Assembly: GCF_938002845.1 (NCBI RefSeq)
Contig: NZ_CALKZP010000051.1
Span: 1-64,000, forward strand
Reading direction: 5' to 3'
Source: an uncultured Campylobacter sp.
GTDB taxonomy: Bacteria > Campylobacterota > Campylobacteria > Campylobacterales > Campylobacteraceae
DNA length: 64,000 nt
A program made the position numbers and the translations under genes. The notes below the pieces were generated by a model that saw only the letters and a program-made list of their open reading frames with translations, was not told where the DNA came from and ran no database searches. Positions 61,991-64,000 of the stretch are shown here, in pieces. Numbering within the stretch: the first letter of the stretch is position 1; every line of letters begins with the position of its first letter.

Positions 61991-62021
61991 TAAATTTAGC
62001 CCCTTTGCGGGGCTAAATTTA
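61991..62021. terminator. Bidirectional terminator with RAATTY arms
   Basis: Perfect 13-base stem TAAATTTAGCCCC / GGGGCTAAATTTA with a 5-base loop (62004-62008), directly after the asparaginase stop. AAATTT forms the base of both arms. Confidence 0.75.
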
Positions 62022-62540
62022 AATCAAATAGCGAGGATAAATACGCTTTTTATCGCGCGTCTATCAAATTTGGCGCCTTCGTTGATCAAGCGCTTCGGCA
62101 AGGCTAAATTCGGTCAAATTTTAATTTCAAAACCTTGGCAAAGCGCAAATTTCTATTTATTTAAAATTTTAAACCCAACATATATGGCTATCTTTTTCTC
62201 GTATTCAAATCAGTCAAAACAATAAAATTTTATGCTTCGATAAGCCCATAAAGAGATTAAATTTGATCCTTCTGTAAATTTGAGATTTGAGGTTTAAATT
62301 TAAGTCGCTGGGCGGCTTCGCCGCAAATTTTATCCTCGCTCAATTTCGCGCCAAAAAGCGCATCGACAGCAAGCCCTTGTAGATACGGGTGCTGCGCCGT
62401 CTCATTCGCGTCTCAAAACTGCGCGAGCTAAGCGGCAAAAATCTGCTCTGTAAATTGAATTTTACCAAAATCCATATTTCTTGATACCAAAGCGCTCAAA
62501 TTTCAGGTAGAATATCGCCACATAAAATCAAGGCGGTAAA
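62022..62540. other. Gene-free spacer before the kinase-ligase gene
   Basis: About 520 bases rich in AAATTT-type words. No gene or RNA recognised. TAGAAT near 62509 may be the -10 of the next gene; AAGGCGG supplies its ribosome site. Confidence 0.55.
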
Positions 62541-64000
62541 ATGAGAAAATTTATAGTCGTTCGCGGACATGCGGGCTCTGGTAAAACGACTTTCGCAAAA
62601 GAGAAGATTAAAGAATTTAAAAACGAATACCCGCAGGCGCAAATTTATCATCTGGAAAACGATATGTTTCTAACCGATGAGGCGGGGGTTTATACTTGGT
62701 CGCCGAAGCTTTTGGAGGATGCGAAGCACAAGGTCGCCCGCGAGATAAAGCAGGCGTATAAATTTGCCCTGGAAAACAAAGATAGAGACGTTCTTATCGT
62801 GCTTAGCAACGTGAGCGCGCGCACCAAAGAGCTGCTAAGCCTAAAAGAGCAAGCCGCCCAGAATGGATTTATTTTCGAATGCTTTAGAATGCAAAATTTC
62901 TTCGCCTCCGAGCACGGCGTCGATGAAGATACGGTAATAGCGATGTTTATCAAGGTCGCAAATAACAAAATAGAGGGCGAAATTTTGATCCCGCCCATCA
63001 ATCCTATGAGCGAAAGCGTAGCGCAAAAGATCAAAGACGCGGCGGCTCTAAACAGGCGCGATCTGCCCTTTGATACGGTGCAAAACACCTACGTAACGAA
63101 AAAATATATCGCCGCCACGCAAGATAAAAGGCTCTGGAGCGCGCGTCAAAGCGAGCTTTATCCCGAGCTTCGCACCTACAAATACTCAAAACGCGTCTTT
63201 TTCAAAGCCGATTGGGATAAGGCGTTGCTTGAGATGCGCGGGCTCATAATGGACGAGAATCTAAATATCATCGTGCGTCCGTTTAAAAAGGTCTATAACT
63301 ACTCGGAATTTACCTCGCACAAAAGCCTTTATCCTATCGACATCACAGACGATACGCCCGTGCTTGCCGTGCGAAAGGTAAACGGCTTTTTGGGGTGTTG
63401 CACCTACGTAGATGCCCACGAAAGCGACGCGAGCTTTAACCGCCGCGTCATCTACTCCACGACGGGATCGACCGATAGTAGATTTGCACAGATGGCGCGC
63501 GAGCACTGCTGTAAATTCGAAGAGATTTTCAAACGCTATCCAAATAAAACTTTTTTATTTGAGATCACCGACGAGAGCGACCCGCACATCGTAGAAGAGG
63601 AGCCTGGAGAGACCTTTATCGGACTTATCGACGCTAAAACCGGCGCGCAAGAGAGCGAATTTGAGCTGGATAAAATCGCTGCAAGCACCGCTGGCGCGCT
63701 AAAAAGACCTTTTTATAAAGAGGGCGAGCAGTATCTAAAAACGAGCTTTGCGGAGCTTAAAAATATAGTCAAAGAAGCAAAATTTGAGGGCTTTATGGTG
63801 TATATCCCAAGCCAAAACGATTTTTGCTTTAAGATGAAAACGCCTTATTATCTCGTGAATAAATTTTTCGCTCGCAGTAAAAACGAGGCGCTTTCCGGCA
63901 AACTGGATAAAACCAAGCTCGATGAGGAATTTCACCCTTTAGTCGATCACATCAAAGCAAACGAGCGTGAATTCAGATCCCTTGACGAGCAAGGCAAGCT
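62541..64000 (+). CDS. Polynucleotide kinase-like / RNA ligase fusion, cut by the window edge
   Basis: Open from ATG 62541 to the end of the window (at least 486 residues). The N-terminal domain (about 1-150) is a P-loop kinase: VVRGHAGSGKTTFAKEK and the acidic HLENDMF. The second domain (about 165 to 470) has RNA-ligase motifs of the T4 Rnl1 group. These are MRGLIMDENLNIIVRPFKKVYNYSE upstream of the nucleotidyl Lys, motif I K279-VNG in VRKVNGFLG, FLFEITDESDPHIV (motif III region), EGFMVYI (motif IV) and CFKMKTPYYLVNKFF (motif V). Such proteins heal 5' ends and seal RNA breaks, for example after tRNA cleavage. The 3' end, partners and the presence of a phosphatase domain cannot be seen here. 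Confidence 0.85.
   Translation, partial: MRKFIVVRGHAGSGKTTFAKEKIKEFKNEYPQAQIYHLENDMFLTDEAGVYTWSPKLLEDAKHKVAREIKQAYKFALENKDRDVLIVLSNVSARTKELLSLKEQAAQNGFIFECFRMQNFFASEHGVDEDTVIAMFIKVANNKIEGEILIPPINPMSESVAQKIKDAAALNRRDLPFDTVQNTYVTKKYIAATQDKRLWSARQSELYPELRTYKYSKRVFFKADWDKALLEMRGLIMDENLNIIVRPFKKVYNYSEFTSHKSLYPIDITDDTPVLAVRKVNGFLGCCTYVDAHESDASFNRRVIYSTTGSTDSRFAQMAREHCCKFEEIFKRYPNKTFLFEITDESDPHIVEEEPGETFIGLIDAKTGAQESEFELDKIAASTAGALKRPFYKEGEQYLKTSFAELKNIVKEAKFEGFMVYIPSQNDFCFKMKTPYYLVNKFFARSKNEALSGKLDKTKLDEEFHPLVDHIKANEREFRSLDEQGK

Noticed and set aside
1..64000. CRISPR array, insertion sequence, prophage or integrase
   Set aside because: No regularly spaced identical repeats with unique spacers, no transposase, integrase or phage structural motifs found in any frame.

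Overview
The window looks like a chromosome segment of a Campylobacter with moderate G+C, judged by eye to be in the mid-40s percent. C. gracilis is my best guess, but I could not test it. Three things point there. The word AAATTT and its relatives are extremely abundant. Gene content is typical of epsilonproteobacteria: MlaA-MlaC-RND, ModE-ModA-Mop-ModC, AddBA, CadF-like OmpA, and DUF507 next to carA. From rplU to ttcA (31-52 kb) the gene order is the one I remember from C. jejuni Cj0094-Cj0118: rplU, rpmA, obgE, [proB], fmt, birA, parA, parB, atpF', atpFHAGDC, tolQRA, tolB, pal, cpoB, slyD, fabD, mtnN, ttcA. Here proB is missing from its slot and two unrelated genes sit there instead.

Layout. 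0-5 kb: a frameshifted lipoprotein gene, tRNA-Sec, and a phospholipid-transport set (mlaA, mlaC, RND exporter) on the minus strand. 5-10 kb: molybdate regulation and uptake, with a 976-base gene-free gap splitting modC from modB. 10-19.5 kb: a large c-di-GMP protein with a degenerate EAL domain, hisZ, purA, DUF507, carA and an orphan response regulator. 19.7-25.6 kb: addB and addA recombination nuclease. 25.6-31 kb: rplM-rpsI, cadF-like porin, gph-type phosphatase, tRNA-Gln(CUG), DUF411 copper-type protein and a lipoprotein. 31-52 kb: the conserved ribosomal, chromosome partition, ATP synthase, Tol-Pal and metabolism block. 52-64 kb: a looser accessory region with aldehyde dehydrogenase, small membrane proteins, a lipoprotein, thiL, a PQQ-repeat-like protein, a DUF417 membrane protein and a periplasmic isoaspartyl peptidase/asparaginase. 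Its last gene is a kinase-RNA ligase fusion that runs off the right edge.

The strongest window-wide pattern is the hexamer RAATTY (AAATTT, AAATTC, GAATTT, GAATTC). It fills nearly every intergenic space, forms the base of several terminator-like hairpins, and is concentrated in low-complexity inserts inside otherwise conserved proteins (RND exporter, AddB, the Gph-like phosphatase, ThiL, a PQQ-like protein). RAATTY is the motif that C. jejuni CtsM methylates to mark DNA as acceptable for natural transformation. The pattern could therefore be the trace of a methylation-dependent uptake signal that has expanded through this genome, comparable to Neisseria and Haemophilus uptake sequences. That link is an inference.

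Other points of interest are a repeated ~120-base intergenic element (54970, 56993, possibly 52231), a secreted stand-alone copy of the TolA C-terminal domain in the tol operon, two frameshifted lipoprotein genes, and the RNA-repair-type kinase-ligase. No CRISPR array, insertion sequence or prophage was seen.
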